Assembly (NCBI GenBank): GCA_045596365.1 | Contig: JAZOCE010000001.1 | Span: forward strand, 215,092-279,091 | Source: RGIG4079 sp045596365 | Lineage (GTDB): Bacteria > Bacteroidota > Bacteroidia > Bacteroidales > Muribaculaceae | Direction: 5' to 3' | Length of the DNA: 64,000 bases | Shown here: piece by piece, positions 26,406 through 36,200 of the stretch | Layout of the letters: each line of letters begins with the position of its first letter | Position numbering within the stretch: position 1 is the first letter of the stretch | Program-made: the position numbers and the translations under genes | Notes under the pieces: generated by a model | The model's database searches: none | Told to the model about the DNA's origin: nothing | Seen by the model: the letters and a program-made list of their open reading frames with translations, nothing else

Positions 26406-27539
26406 TTAATGACTATGGCTGTGTCCGGCTGGTATAGCCCCGCTTGCTTCGGCAAGTTTTACTATAATTGCACCACGGGAAACGACCTCATCTTTGCGAG
26501 TAAGACCGCTTTTAATTTCATAGTTCTGCCCATCGGTGCTACCTAATGTCACCAATCTTTTCTCGTAACATTCATCATCTAATTTTACATAGACGTAATA
26601 TTTGCCTTGTTGTTCTGTAACAGCATCAACAGGTAGGACTATAACATTTTTACGAGTTGATCCTATTAAATACACCTCAGCAAATGTACCAGGAATGACA
26701 GATCCATCATTGTCAAAGGTAAAATACACAGGAATATACCCCGGTTGTGAAGATGTTGCAGATGAAGACACCAATTTCCCTTTTAAATTCGACAACGAAA
26801 TTACATTCTCAGAATATGCTGGACGTATATTTGCGGTTGATATTAATGGTAAAAAATTATAATATTTTTCAGGCATATCAGCACGCAAAGTTAATCGCAT
26901 ATTACCCGAAATTACTGCTATCGGTTGCCCTACTGATACATATTCTCCTTGTTTTACCAACAATTTAGTAATTACACCATTTGATACTGCTGATGCGGTA
27001 CTCCCCAATGCGTTACCTGTATATGAAGCCTTCGCCTGCTCATATGCTTGTTTAATTGCATTATAATCTTTTGTGGATATTATTCCATCATCGTGTAAAG
27101 GTTTCACACGTTCATATTCAGCTTTAGCGGACTCATAAGTTATGCGCGAAGCCTCATTGGCATCTCCTCCCGAAATTCCGCGAGCTGATACTGACGCGAT
27201 TGTATTACCTACTGCGACTTTCTTTCCTTCAACAACTCCATTTGCAAAAGTGAGAATACCAGAAGAGGGTGCAATCACTATCGACTGGTCATCAGGAGCA
27301 GATAAAACTTGTCCTGAAACTTTTATTACTTCACTGAAATTCTGAGGCTTTACCATTTGTGAATACACACCGAAACGCATTGCTTCATCTACAGAAAGTT
27401 CGATTTCTTCTGAATTTACATGACTATCGGCATGCCCATGATCGTGATGATGATGACCTAATCCATCATCTTGTGCAGATGGAGCACATCCTACACATAA
27501 TAACGTCCCAACACAAAGGACAACATTTTTTATTTTCAT
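26406..27539 (-). CDS. Efflux RND periplasmic adaptor lipoprotein (CzcB/CusB type), His-rich
   Basis: A 377-residue membrane-fusion protein linking the pump to the outer channel. The signal ends in a lipobox with Cys 18 (TLLCVGC). A metal-binding His-rich stretch follows (GHHHHDHGHADSH, about residues 28-40), and the C-terminus ends AGHSHSH. The barrel-sandwich, helical hairpin (YESAKAEYERVKPLHDDG) and beta-barrel domains are in normal order. It sits 14 bases before the RND gene. Confidence 0.92.
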   Translation of the reverse strand: MKIKNVVLCVGTLLCVGCAPSAQDDGLGHHHHDHGHADSHVNSEEIELSVDEAMRFGVYSQMVKPQNFSEVIKVSGQVLSAPDDQSIVIAPSSGILTFANGVVEGKKVAVGNTIASVSARGISGGDANEASRITYESAKAEYERVKPLHDDGIISTKDYNAIKQAYEQAKASYTGNALGSTASAVSNGVITKLLVKQGEYVSVGQPIAVISGNMRLTLRADMPEKYYNFLPLISTANIRPAYSENVISLSNLKGKLVSSSATSSQPGYIPVYFTFDNDGSVIPGTFAEVYLIGSTRKNVIVLPVDAVTEQQGKYYVYVKLDDECYEKRLVTLGSTDGQNYEIKSGLTRKDEVVSRGAIIVKLAEASGAIPAGHSHSH

Positions 27540-27589
27540 TTATATCGAATTAAAATATTAGTAATCAATTATTTAGTCTCTACTATATC

Positions 27590-28027
27590 TTAATTCATTA
27601 TTGGCGGAGCACGAAAAGCAGATAGTGATTTTATTACATTATTTATATAATCATCATAATACGCAGCAACATTTACTATTATATCAACTATCTTGTTTTC
27701 TATAATAATTTGATTTAGATGTAACAAACCATATAATTGCAACGGGGCAGTAATTATCTTTATAAAATTTTGCTCAGAAACTTTATAGCTCCCTAAATGC
27801 ATTGAACAAGAAGTATCCTCATGATGATGGTGGTGATGAGAATCATGTTTTACATCATGATTACAAAACTCTATAATATCATTTGAATATCCGAGAACTA
27901 AATCATCTAATGTCGTCAAATGTATGCAAATATTACCATAACAATCATGATGATGGAATTGCATTACAGATGTTAATGCAAAAACTATTAATACAAAAAT
28001 TGATAAAAAAGACTGATTTTTTCTCAT
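27590..28027 (-). CDS. His-rich exported protein (DUF6769-like) at head of metal-efflux operon
   Basis: A 145-residue protein with an N-terminal signal or anchor segment (FLSIFVLIVFALTSVMQF), early His/Cys ligands (FHHHDCYGNICIH), a dense cluster CNHDVKHDSHHHHHH and CSMH, and a C-terminus ending FRAPPIMN. His-rich proteins of this build head czc-type operons in Bacteroidetes, and the assignment to DUF6769 is from memory. It may bind or deliver the exported metal in the periplasm. It lies 50 bases upstream of the adaptor gene on the same strand. Confidence 0.75.
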   Translation of the reverse strand: MRKNQSFLSIFVLIVFALTSVMQFHHHDCYGNICIHLTTLDDLVLGYSNDIIEFCNHDVKHDSHHHHHHEDTSCSMHLGSYKVSEQNFIKIITAPLQLYGLLHLNQIIIENKIVDIIVNVAAYYDDYINNVIKSLSAFRAPPIMN

Positions 28028-28626
28028 ATGATGATATATGGTGTAAAATTAGCAAATAATTTACTTATAACAAAAAGTGTAAATATCATAATACGATAAT
28101 ATCACACAAATTCAGCCATAAATAGTAGTAATTTTATTTCTTGAAAATAAACAAAGTTTGCCCCATAATGCATATTATGTTAACCACAATATTTAAGTGG
28201 ATGTTTTTTACCCTATTTACATTAACAATTATAGTATTCTATTTAACATGCTAATTCCTCTATTTACAAATACATCATTCTATTTTTTAAACGAATTCTT
28301 GTTTTCTAATTTTCAGCATTTTAAATATCATCAGGTTAATTCAGAATTTCAAACTGGCGCAAATATTCCATTTGGATTATTTTAGTTTTTCATATAACCA
28401 ATTGAAAATCATATGTTTTACACACACAAACCAAATGCACACTTTAACATAAGCACCAAAATAAAGAGTTTCTACCAAACATCAGCGAGCATCAATAAGC
28501 TAAAACCCTGTCACTCTATTACTTATACACTATATCTCAAGTAAATCATCAATTAATTCTTTCAATAATAGCATGGGGTAATTTACATTTCAAATCTTTG
28601 CTTTCAAATTATTTACATCGTAAAAT
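28028..28626. other. Gene-free spacer containing the dif-like site
   Basis: About 600 bases between the divergent metal operon and the HTH gene. It is very AT-rich, with no convincing coding frame. The dif-like site is at 28158-28185. I could not identify an exact promoter box for the minus-strand metal operon in it. Confidence 0.6.
28158..28185 (+). other. Candidate dif site (XerC/XerD chromosome dimer resolution)
   Basis: The 28-base site has the dif layout. A left XerC-type arm TTGCCCCATAA (28158-28168) is followed by a 6-base centre TGCATA (28169-28174) and a right XerD-type arm TTATGTTAACC (28175-28185). Against E. coli dif as I recall it, the XerD arm matches at 9 of 11, the centre at 5 of 6 and the XerC arm at 6 of 11, including the ATAA/TTAT inverted core. 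It lies in a gene-free spacer, as dif usually does. ftsK, whose motor acts at dif, is 18 kb away. Confidence 0.7.
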
Positions 28627-28657
28627 TTTGTAATTACAATTATATTAATTACATTTG
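28627..28657 (+). promoter_or_regulatory. Promoter of the HTH regulator gene
   Basis: TTTG at 28627-28630 and an exact -7 box TACATTTG at 28650-28657 with a 19-base spacer; leader of about 23 bases to the ATG at 28687. Confidence 0.75.
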
Positions 28658-28686
28658 TATATTCATTGTTGTAAAATCTAAATTGA

Positions 28687-29214
28687 ATGGACATCGTTTC
28701 TCGCATCAAAACATTTATGAATTTAACCCAAATTACAAGTTCCCAATTTGCGGACACTTGTAATATACCCCGTCCTACGATATCACAAATACTTAATGGG
28801 AGGAATAAAAAGATTAGCGATGAAATAATTGGTAAAATACATTCTTCATATCCTACATTATCCATGCTGTGGTTAATGTTTGGCGAAGGAGATATGTTGA
28901 TTAATAAAAATATTGAAATCTCAGGTGAACAAAATCATCTAAATCCAAGCGAATCCGCCCAACAATCTATTGATAATAACCTTTTTACATCATCCTTAGA
29001 TTTTGATTTTAATTGCACAGAAAATACCTCAGAAAAATTAAATATTGATTTTTCAAATATAAATACACACGAACAACCATCAAACAGCAACAATTCAAAT
29101 AATACAAAACAATTATCATTATCTCCTGACTCAAATAAAACAATTGTAAATATAATGGTATTTTATAGTGATAATAGTTTTGAATCTTTTACTCCTGCAA
29201 ATAGAAAAATATAA
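28687..29214 (+). CDS. XRE-type helix-turn-helix protein
   Basis: A 175-residue DNA-binding protein. Residues 1-65 form a lambda-repressor-like HTH (SSQFADTCNIPRPTISQILN then LWLMFGEGDML) of the type common in Bacteroidetes, where it begins with a short helix and ends in WLxxGEGxM. The middle is a low-complexity Ser/Asn-rich linker. The C-terminus IVNIMVFYSDNSFESF is a small conserved strand motif seen in these regulators. It has its own promoter. Its target is unknown; it stands between the dif spacer and pyrK. Confidence 0.8.
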   Translation: MDIVSRIKTFMNLTQITSSQFADTCNIPRPTISQILNGRNKKISDEIIGKIHSSYPTLSMLWLMFGEGDMLINKNIEISGEQNHLNPSESAQQSIDNNLFTSSLDFDFNCTENTSEKLNIDFSNINTHEQPSNSNNSNNTKQLSLSPDSNKTIVNIMVFYSDNSFESFTPANRKI

Positions 29215-29265
29215 CTGAGATTAATATTATAGCTCAATTTCAAATAAATCTTCATGTTTTATTAT

Positions 29266-29273
29266 TAACTTTG
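29266..29273 (+). promoter_or_regulatory. -7 box of pyrK-pyrD
   Basis: An exact TAACTTTG sits 22 bases before the pyrK ATG. A -33 element is not clear. Confidence 0.5.
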
Positions 29274-29295
29274 TATTACATCAAAATAATATACA

Positions 29296-30069
29296 ATGAA
29301 GAAATTTATTATAGATTTTGTTATTGTGGAGAATAAACACATCCATGATAACTATTCTCTCCTAATATTAAGCCCTAAAACAGGAGAAAAATTACCAGAA
29401 ATGCAACCTGGACAATTTGTGCAAATCGCAATTGATGGTTCCAAATCAACATTCTTAAGACGCCCTATCTCTATTAACTTTGTTGATTACAAGAATAATC
29501 AAATATGGTTACTCGTTCGTAGAGCCGGAGACGGAACATCTCATCTACTTGGAATGCAAAATGGTGATAGTCTTAATATAATATTGCCATTAGGTAGTAG
29601 CTTTACCACACCAACCAATAAAACCTCTCGCCTATTACTTGTTGGAGGAGGAGTTGGTATAGCCCCTATGCTATACCTTGGCTATATCCTAAAAAATAAA
29701 GGCTATAATCCTGAATTCTTAATTGGAGCCAGATCAGCCAAAGATATATTAGAACTAGACGAATTAAAATCAGTTGGGATTGTACATATTTCAACTGAGG
29801 ATGGAACTCTCGGAGAAAAAGGTTTAGTGACAACAAATAGTGTATTGAACTCCCCTATCGATTTTATTTATTGTTGTGGTCCAGCACCTATGATGAAAGC
29901 TGTCGCAAAAGTTGCCAAAAACATTGGGGCCGAATGTGAGGTTTCGCTTGAAAACATGATGGCATGTGGGGTTGGAGCTTGTTTATGCTGTGTTGAAAAT
30001 ACAGTAAACGGGAATGTGTGTGTATGTACAGAAGGTCCGGTATTTAATATAAATCAATTAACATGGTAA
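29296..30069 (+). CDS. pyrK: Dihydroorotate dehydrogenase B, electron-transfer subunit
   Basis: PyrK carries FAD and a [2Fe-2S] cluster and lets PyrD use NAD+ in pyrimidine synthesis. The 257-residue protein has the FAD motif FLRRPISINF, the nucleotide-binding GGGVGIAPMLYL and the C-terminal cysteine cluster CGVGACLCC followed by a distal Cys in VCVCTEGPVF. It overlaps pyrD by seven bases, as expected for the PyrDK heterotetramer. Confidence 0.95.
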   Translation: MKKFIIDFVIVENKHIHDNYSLLILSPKTGEKLPEMQPGQFVQIAIDGSKSTFLRRPISINFVDYKNNQIWLLVRRAGDGTSHLLGMQNGDSLNIILPLGSSFTTPTNKTSRLLLVGGGVGIAPMLYLGYILKNKGYNPEFLIGARSAKDILELDELKSVGIVHISTEDGTLGEKGLVTTNSVLNSPIDFIYCCGPAPMMKAVAKVAKNIGAECEVSLENMMACGVGACLCCVENTVNGNVCVCTEGPVFNINQLTW

Positions 30070-30968
30070 ATTTAAACGTAAATATAGGTAATTTGTCACT
30101 AAAAAACCCTGTTCTTACTGCGTCTGGTACATTTGGATATGGCGAAGAATTTAGTGATTTTATTGACTTAAATAAACTTGGTGGGTTTATCGTAAAAGGG
30201 ACAACAATTAATCATCGGGAGGGAAACCCTTACCCACGCATGGTTGAAACTCCATCTGGAATGTTGAATGCCGTTGGTCTTCAAAATAAAGGTGTTGATT
30301 ATTTTATTAACCAAATATACCCTCGAATTAGCGATATTGATTCAGAAATAATTGTAAACGTATCAGGAGCCTCTATTGACGATTATGTTGCAGTGTGTGA
30401 AAAATTAGCGCCATTAAACAAGATAAATGCAATTGAGGTAAATATATCTTGCCCAAATGTAAAACAAGGGGGTATGGCTTTTGGCACAACATCAAATGGT
30501 GCAGCCCAAGTTACTAAAGCAGTAAGAGCTACATTCCCTAAAACTCTTATAGTTAAGTTATCTCCAAATGTTACAGATATAACTGAGATTGCTCGCGCTG
30601 TTGAATCGGAAGGAGCTGATTCTGTATCATTGATTAACACCATGTTAGGCATGGCTATTGATATAGAAAAACAACGACCATACTTATCTACAATTACCGG
30701 TGGTTTATCAGGTGCTGCTGTACGCCCGGTAGCTGTACGCATGGTGTGGCAAGTAGCAAAAGCTGTCCAAATACCGGTAATAGGTCTTGGAGGTATCATG
30801 AATGGACGAGACGCAATAGAATTTATGCTTGCCGGAGCAACTGCAATTGAAGTTGGGACTGCAAATTTCATTGATCCTACTACAACAATTAGAATAATTG
30901 AATTCATGAACGAATACTGCGATCGACATGGTATAAAAGACATCAATGAAATTATTGGACAAATTTAA
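30063..30968 (+). CDS. pyrD: Dihydroorotate dehydrogenase B, catalytic subunit
   Basis: Class 1B DHODH oxidises dihydroorotate to orotate. The 301-residue TIM barrel has the base Cys in VNISCPNVKQGG (near residue 130), the FMN-binding KLSPNVTD and the GGLSG/GLGGIMNGRDA phosphate loops. The upstream PyrK gene confirms the 1B type. A very long bidirectional terminator follows. Confidence 0.95.
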   Translation: MVNLNVNIGNLSLKNPVLTASGTFGYGEEFSDFIDLNKLGGFIVKGTTINHREGNPYPRMVETPSGMLNAVGLQNKGVDYFINQIYPRISDIDSEIIVNVSGASIDDYVAVCEKLAPLNKINAIEVNISCPNVKQGGMAFGTTSNGAAQVTKAVRATFPKTLIVKLSPNVTDITEIARAVESEGADSVSLINTMLGMAIDIEKQRPYLSTITGGLSGAAVRPVAVRMVWQVAKAVQIPVIGLGGIMNGRDAIEFMLAGATAIEVGTANFIDPTTTIRIIEFMNEYCDRHGIKDINEIIGQI

Positions 30969-30986
30969 GCAGAATCAAAGCAAATA

Positions 30987-31045
30987 AAAGCAAATAAAAA
31001 CAAATAGCAGAAACAGTGTTTCTGCTATTTGTTTTTATTTGCTTT
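30987..31045. terminator. 27-bp perfect bidirectional terminator
   Basis: Left arm 30987-31013 and right arm 31019-31045 are perfect complements with a 5-base loop (CAGTG). The core CAAATAGCAGAAA/TTTCTGCTATTTG is flanked by A-rich and T-rich halves, so it terminates from both directions. It lies between pyrD and the convergent gene ending at 31047. Confidence 0.85.
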
Positions 31046-31046
31046 A

Positions 31047-31391
31047 TTACAAGTTTATTCGTTTTAATTGTTCTTCATTATAATACAATATCATATTTTG
31101 GGAATTATAGCATGTATATAAATCATAAGAAACAAAATACCTATTTATTTCTCTTGATTTATAATTTAAATCATGTGGAGATTTTAATATATCTAAAACT
31201 CTTCTCTTATGAATTTCTGATATATTATTATTACAAACTACAATAATTCCTGATATAAAAATGGTTTCTGCTATCTCTTGTTCAAAAGGGAATAATCCTA
31301 TATTACACTCCCCTATTTCAAGTATTGTATTTTTATATATTTTGCCTTGATATAGTATATAGTGTGCAAAAATGCGTTTATTTTTCTCCAT
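31047..31391 (-). CDS. Conserved-context protein, 114 residues, function unknown
   Basis: A small soluble protein with KNKRIFAHYILYQGKIYKN at the start and a middle GLFPFEQEIAETIFISGIIVV. I do not recognise a named domain. From memory, similar proteins with an HYI...PFEEEIA...NGIIVV pattern occur beside DUF4296 genes in Bacteroidales. It overlaps the preceding DUF4296 gene by 14 bases and is the last gene of the ileS-dksA-lspA run. Confidence 0.7.
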   Translation of the reverse strand: MEKNKRIFAHYILYQGKIYKNTILEIGECNIGLFPFEQEIAETIFISGIIVVCNNNISEIHKRRVLDILKSPHDLNYKSREINRYFVSYDLYTCYNSQNMILYYNEEQLKRINL

Positions 31392-32172
31392 GTTGAGTCA
31401 TGCCGTAATCATATGTTTGCTGACTGAATCTACGTCTATAAACTTGTGGATTTAACCGCGTCCGAACCAATGAAATACTATCAACATGAATTCTATCATG
31501 GTATTTTAAATCGGCTACTGCAATACCATATACACGAGAGTGCGACTTTGTTGAATCACAATATAGAGTTATATCATGCCAACCATCCTGAGACACTATT
31601 ATATTCTTATATTCAGATGAGCCATCGGCATAATCTACCCCAATAGTCCAGTTTATGGATGTTTGATTGTTTATCAGTTTAAATTTCCATTCATAGATGT
31701 CTCCATTTTTCCAATTTTCGTCTCTATTTATAGAGAATGACAGATACCTATCAGGGGCTAATGCTGTTAACAGTCTATATCTTAATCCTGGCCATGCATC
31801 GGCAGAATCTCCGGCAACGACAAATTGCATATTATCAATTGGCACTTTTACATTGCGTATATCTTCTTCAAGAATAGCAATAACTTTATCGTAGACTTCA
31901 ATATATTCTTCTATATTTTGCCCATACCACACAAACGAAGTGTCAACTTGTTCTTGCGATACGTTATGTTTTATATATATAGATTGCTTTAATGCTTTTT
32001 TGACAGAATCTATTTCATATTCTTCTCTATTAGACTCAACAATACTCTCCCCAATATGAATATCAGCTAACAATCGGGCCATTTTATCCTGAGGGATAAC
32101 GTATCCGGGAGCAGAATTACACCCAACACATAAAACAATCACACATAATGTATAGACAATCCTTTTATACAT
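31378..32172 (-). CDS. DUF4296 lipoprotein
   Basis: A 264-residue lipoprotein with signal peptide and lipobox (CVIVLCVGC, Cys near 18). The DUF4296 domain follows (VIPQDKMARLLADIHIGESI, then YIKHNVSQEQVDTSFVWYGQ, about residues 25-110). After that comes a beta-rich second half (SFSINRDENWKNGDIYEW, WTIGVDYADGSSEYKN) like a carbohydrate-binding jelly roll. Function is unknown. It lies next to lspA, the lipoprotein signal peptidase, and would be an LspA substrate. Confidence 0.82.
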   Translation of the reverse strand: MYKRIVYTLCVIVLCVGCNSAPGYVIPQDKMARLLADIHIGESIVESNREEYEIDSVKKALKQSIYIKHNVSQEQVDTSFVWYGQNIEEYIEVYDKVIAILEEDIRNVKVPIDNMQFVVAGDSADAWPGLRYRLLTALAPDRYLSFSINRDENWKNGDIYEWKFKLINNQTSINWTIGVDYADGSSEYKNIIVSQDGWHDITLYCDSTKSHSRVYGIAVADLKYHDRIHVDSISLVRTRLNPQVYRRRFSQQTYDYGMTQHGEK

Positions 32173-32186
32173 ATTTCCACCTCAAG

Positions 32187-32807
32187 CTATTTTTCCTTTT
32201 CAGGAATTGTGGCTATACTTTTATGGTAAAAAAATATCAACGATAATATTCCTATAGTTATAGCAGCATCAGCCAAGTTAAATATTGGTTGAAAAAATAA
32301 AAAATGTTCTCCTCCGACAAATGGCACCCATTCCGGCCAATCAAAACTAAACAAAGGGAAATATAGCATATCTACCACTTTACCATAAAATAAAGGAGCA
32401 TATCCTCCTGCTTCAGGCATGAATACTGCTACTTCGGGAGGATATGGATTGTCAAAAAGTAAGCCATAAAATATACAATCGATAATATTTCCAGCAGCAC
32501 CAGCTGTAATTAATGCAACACACGCAATATAACCGTATTTTATATATTCACGAGATTTTATTCGGCATATATAATAAATTAAAGCCACTACTGCCACAAT
32601 ACGAAACAATGTTAGAAATAGTTTATTCCCTATCTCCATCCCAAAAGCCATCCCATTGTTTTCAATAAAGCATAATTGAAACCAATCAGTAATATGTACA
32701 CTCTCTCCCAAATAAAAATTTGTTTTTACCCAAATTTTCAGTATTTGGTCAAGTATAATAACGCCTAAAATTATTATTAGAGCAAAATACCCTTTTGTTA
32801 ATTTCAT
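32187..32807 (-). CDS. lspA: Lipoprotein signal peptidase (signal peptidase II)
   Basis: LspA cleaves the signal peptide of diacylglyceryl-modified prolipoproteins in the inner membrane. Four membrane spans are visible. The catalytic aspartates are Asp 110 in GNIIDCIFYG and Asp 180 in FNLADAAITIG. At 206 residues it is longer than the 160-170 of E. coli because of a periplasmic insertion at about 118-170 (YPPEVAVFMPEAGGYAPLFYG), usual in Bacteroidetes. It is within the ileS operon. Confidence 0.95.
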   Translation of the reverse strand: MKLTKGYFALIIILGVIILDQILKIWVKTNFYLGESVHITDWFQLCFIENNGMAFGMEIGNKLFLTLFRIVAVVALIYYICRIKSREYIKYGYIACVALITAGAAGNIIDCIFYGLLFDNPYPPEVAVFMPEAGGYAPLFYGKVVDMLYFPLFSFDWPEWVPFVGGEHFLFFQPIFNLADAAITIGILSLIFFYHKSIATIPEKEK

Positions 32808-32821
32808 TAATTAAGAATAAC

Positions 32822-33196
32822 TTACTTCTTATTTTTAGCATCAATACTCAATGTTGCATGAGGAACTGCACGCAAACGCTCTTTTGGAATAAGCACACCT
32901 GTTTCACGACAAATACCATAAGTTTTGTTTTCAATTCTCACTAATGCGGCCTGCAAATGTTGAATAAACTTCATTTGTCGTTGAGCTAATTGACCAGCTT
33001 CTTCCTTGCTCAATGTACTTGCTCCTTCTTCCAATACCTTAAATGTTGGAGATGTATCAGAAACATCATTTCCATCTGTATTCATTATATTTGACTTTAG
33101 CAACTCGTAATCACGTTGTGCTTTTTCGAGTTTTTTTAAAATCAATTCCTTGAATTCTTGTAATTCTTCATCAGAATATCTTGTTTTTTCACTCAT
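32822..33196 (-). CDS. DksA/TraR-family protein lacking the zinc-finger cysteines
   Basis: A 124-residue protein with a coiled-coil N-terminal half (EELQEFKELILKKLEKAQRDY) and the DksA signature at about 50-115. The finger region YGICRETGVLIPKERLRAVPHA keeps only one cysteine (Cys 96) instead of four, so it cannot hold zinc in the classical way. The same degenerate form is usual in Bacteroidetes. It probably still modulates RNA polymerase through its secondary channel. It sits between ileS and lspA. Confidence 0.88.
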   Translation of the reverse strand: MSEKTRYSDEELQEFKELILKKLEKAQRDYELLKSNIMNTDGNDVSDTSPTFKVLEEGASTLSKEEAGQLAQRQMKFIQHLQAALVRIENKTYGICRETGVLIPKERLRAVPHATLSIDAKNKK

Positions 33197-33222
33197 ATTA
33201 TATTTAAGTTTTTATTTATTAC

Positions 33223-36200
33223 TTATTGACTTATTGAAATTGATACATTTACATTAATACCATCAAGATCAAGTATTTCTATTTCTCCGTCAAGAGATTC
33301 AGAAATTATCATTGATGATGCAAGTACTTGTCGAGAGATGTAATCACTATAACGAGCTATTGCAGAATCTGTTTCTTCATTATGGCCAAAGACTACTGCT
33401 ATCTTATCAGTAATATCATAATCTCGTCCTTTTCTGATATTTTGTATGCGATTAACTATTTCTCTTGCAATACCCTCTTGTTTTAGTTCTTCAGTTATTG
33501 TGATATCTAACGCAATAGTCAAATTTCCTTCATTAGCTACCAACCATCCGGGGATATCTTCAGAAATAACTTCTACATCACACAATTCCACTGTTGCACT
33601 GTTTCCATCAATATCAAGAACTATATTTCCATTCTTTTCAAATGAAATAATATCTTGTTGGCTCATTGAAGCAATTGCATTCGCAACAAGTTTCATTGTT
33701 TTACCAAACTTTGGACCTAATTTTTTAAAATCAGGTTTTACTCGCTTAACCAATACTCCTTCATCATTACCAACGAACTTGATACCCTTAACATTTACTT
33801 CATTCAATATCAATTCGCTCATTGATTCAACAGCTTTACGTTGAGTTTCATCCAACACCGGAATCATTAACGATGAAAGTGGTTGACGAACTTTGATATT
33901 AACTTTGCGACGTAAAGCCAACACCATTGATGTTATATCCTGAGCAATTTTCATTCGTTGTTCAAGATCTTTATCAATCACATTATAATCGACTATTGGG
34001 AACAACGCGATATGCACGGATTGAGGATCTTCGCATGTTACAGATGTCAAGTCAAGATATAATCTATCTGCAAAGAATGGAGATATTGGAGCCATCAATT
34101 TTGCAATTGTTTCAAGACATAAATACAATGTTTGATAAGCCGAAAGTTTATCTTCATTCATCTCGCCACCCCAGAAACGTTTACGATTCAAGCGTACATA
34201 CCAATTACTTAAATTATCATTAACGAAATCGTTGATTGCACGAGCTGCTTTCGTAGGTTCATAATCAGCCAATGACTCATCTACATCTTTAATTAAAGTA
34301 TTTAATAATGAGATAATCCATCGATCAATTTCAGGACGTTTTTCCAATGGTAGCTGAGGTTGACTATTATCAAACCCATCTACATTTGCATATAATGCAA
34401 AGAATGAATATGTATTATATAATGTAGCAAATAGTTTACGACTTGATTCTTGCACTCCTGCAGGGTCAAACTTGAGATTATCCCATGGTGATGAATTAGC
34501 AATCATGTACCAACGTACAGGATCTGAGCCAAACTGATCAATAGCCTCAAATGGATTTATAGCATTCCCAAGTCGTTTTGACATTTTATTTCCATCTTTA
34601 TCAAGGACAAGACCATTTGAAATAACAGCTTTATATGCAACAGAATCAAATACCATCGTTGCTATAGCGTGAAGAGTAAAGAACCAACCACGTGTTTGGT
34701 CTACTCCTTCAGCAATAAAATCAGCGGGATATAGCTCCCCACTATCAAGCCCTTCCTTATTTTCAAACGGATAATGCAATTGAGCATATGGCATTGCGCC
34801 AGAATCAAACCACACATCTATTAAGTCTAATTCACGATGCATTGGTTTCCCCGTAGCGGAAACAAGAACTATACTATCAACATAAGGGCGATGTAAATCA
34901 ATTTTATTATAATTAGAAACACTATATTCACCGGGGATAAATCCTTTATCTTTATATGGATTTGATTTCATTACACCAGCAGCAACCGCTTTTTCTATCT
35001 CATTATATAGTGTTTCTACACTATCAATACATATTTCTTCTGTACCATCATCAGTCCTCCATATTGGTAATGGAGTTCCCCAATAACGACTTCGCGATAA
35101 ATTCCAATCTTGCAAATTTTCCAACCATTTCCCGAATCGACCAGAACCGGTTGATTGTGGTTTCCATTTAATTGTTTGGTTTAACTCCATCATGCGTTCA
35201 CGCGCAGCAGTTGTGCGAATAAACCAACTATCTAATGGATAATACAATACAGGTTTATCAGTACGCCAACAATGAGGATAATTATGCACATGCTTTTCTA
35301 TTCTGAAAGCACTCCCCTCTTGTTTCATTTCAAGAGCAATAATAACATTCAAATCTTCAGCCTTTGACGCTGATGATTCATCATATTTACCACCTAAGGT
35401 ATATTGAGGGTCATATGCATTTTTTACATAATCACCTGCATGACGAGAATACATCTCTTTATTCACACATACAGAAACAAATTCGTCGGCACATTCTTCA
35501 ATTGTATAATATTTCCCAGTCAAATCAACCATAGGACGAGTTTCACCCTTTTTGTTAATCATAAACAAAGAAGGAATACCTGCTGCCTTTGCTACTTTAG
35601 CATCATCTGCGCCAAACGTAGGAGCAATATGTACAATACCGGTACCATCCTCTGTTGTTACATAATCACCAGGGATTACCTTAAATGCGAGTTCTGATAA
35701 TTCAACGAATTTATCCTTTCCTATGTTAAAGCATTTATCTGCATTTGAGTCAGAAAATTCTTTCACAAATGTAGCTGAGTTACAATCCACTTTTTCCAAA
35801 GGCTTAACCCATGGCATCAATTGTTTATAACCCATTCCGACAAGATCTGCCCCAACATATTCACCAACGATACGATAAGGAATAACTTTATCGCCTTGTT
35901 TATATTCTTCCATTGGGATTTCTTCCCCTTCCGGTTTTAAATATGATTTCAACAAATCTTTAGCAATAACAATAGATATCTTTTCTCCATTATATGGATT
36001 GTATGTTTGAGCGCAAACATATTCAATTTTAGGTCCTACACACAATGCAGTGTTTGATGGTAATGTCCATGGAGTTGTTGTCCATGCGACAAAACAAGGC
36101 TTTCCCCATTCCTTCATTTCCGGACAAGGATTTGTCATCTCAAACAATGCTGTTACAGTTGTATCTTTTACATCTCTATAACAACCGGGTTGATTCAACT

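Noticed and set aside
28197..28385. 62-residue plus-strand frame just after the dif-like site
   Set aside because: Composition (Phe, Asn, Tyr, Ile) is that of random AT-rich DNA; no promoter or ribosome signal fits.
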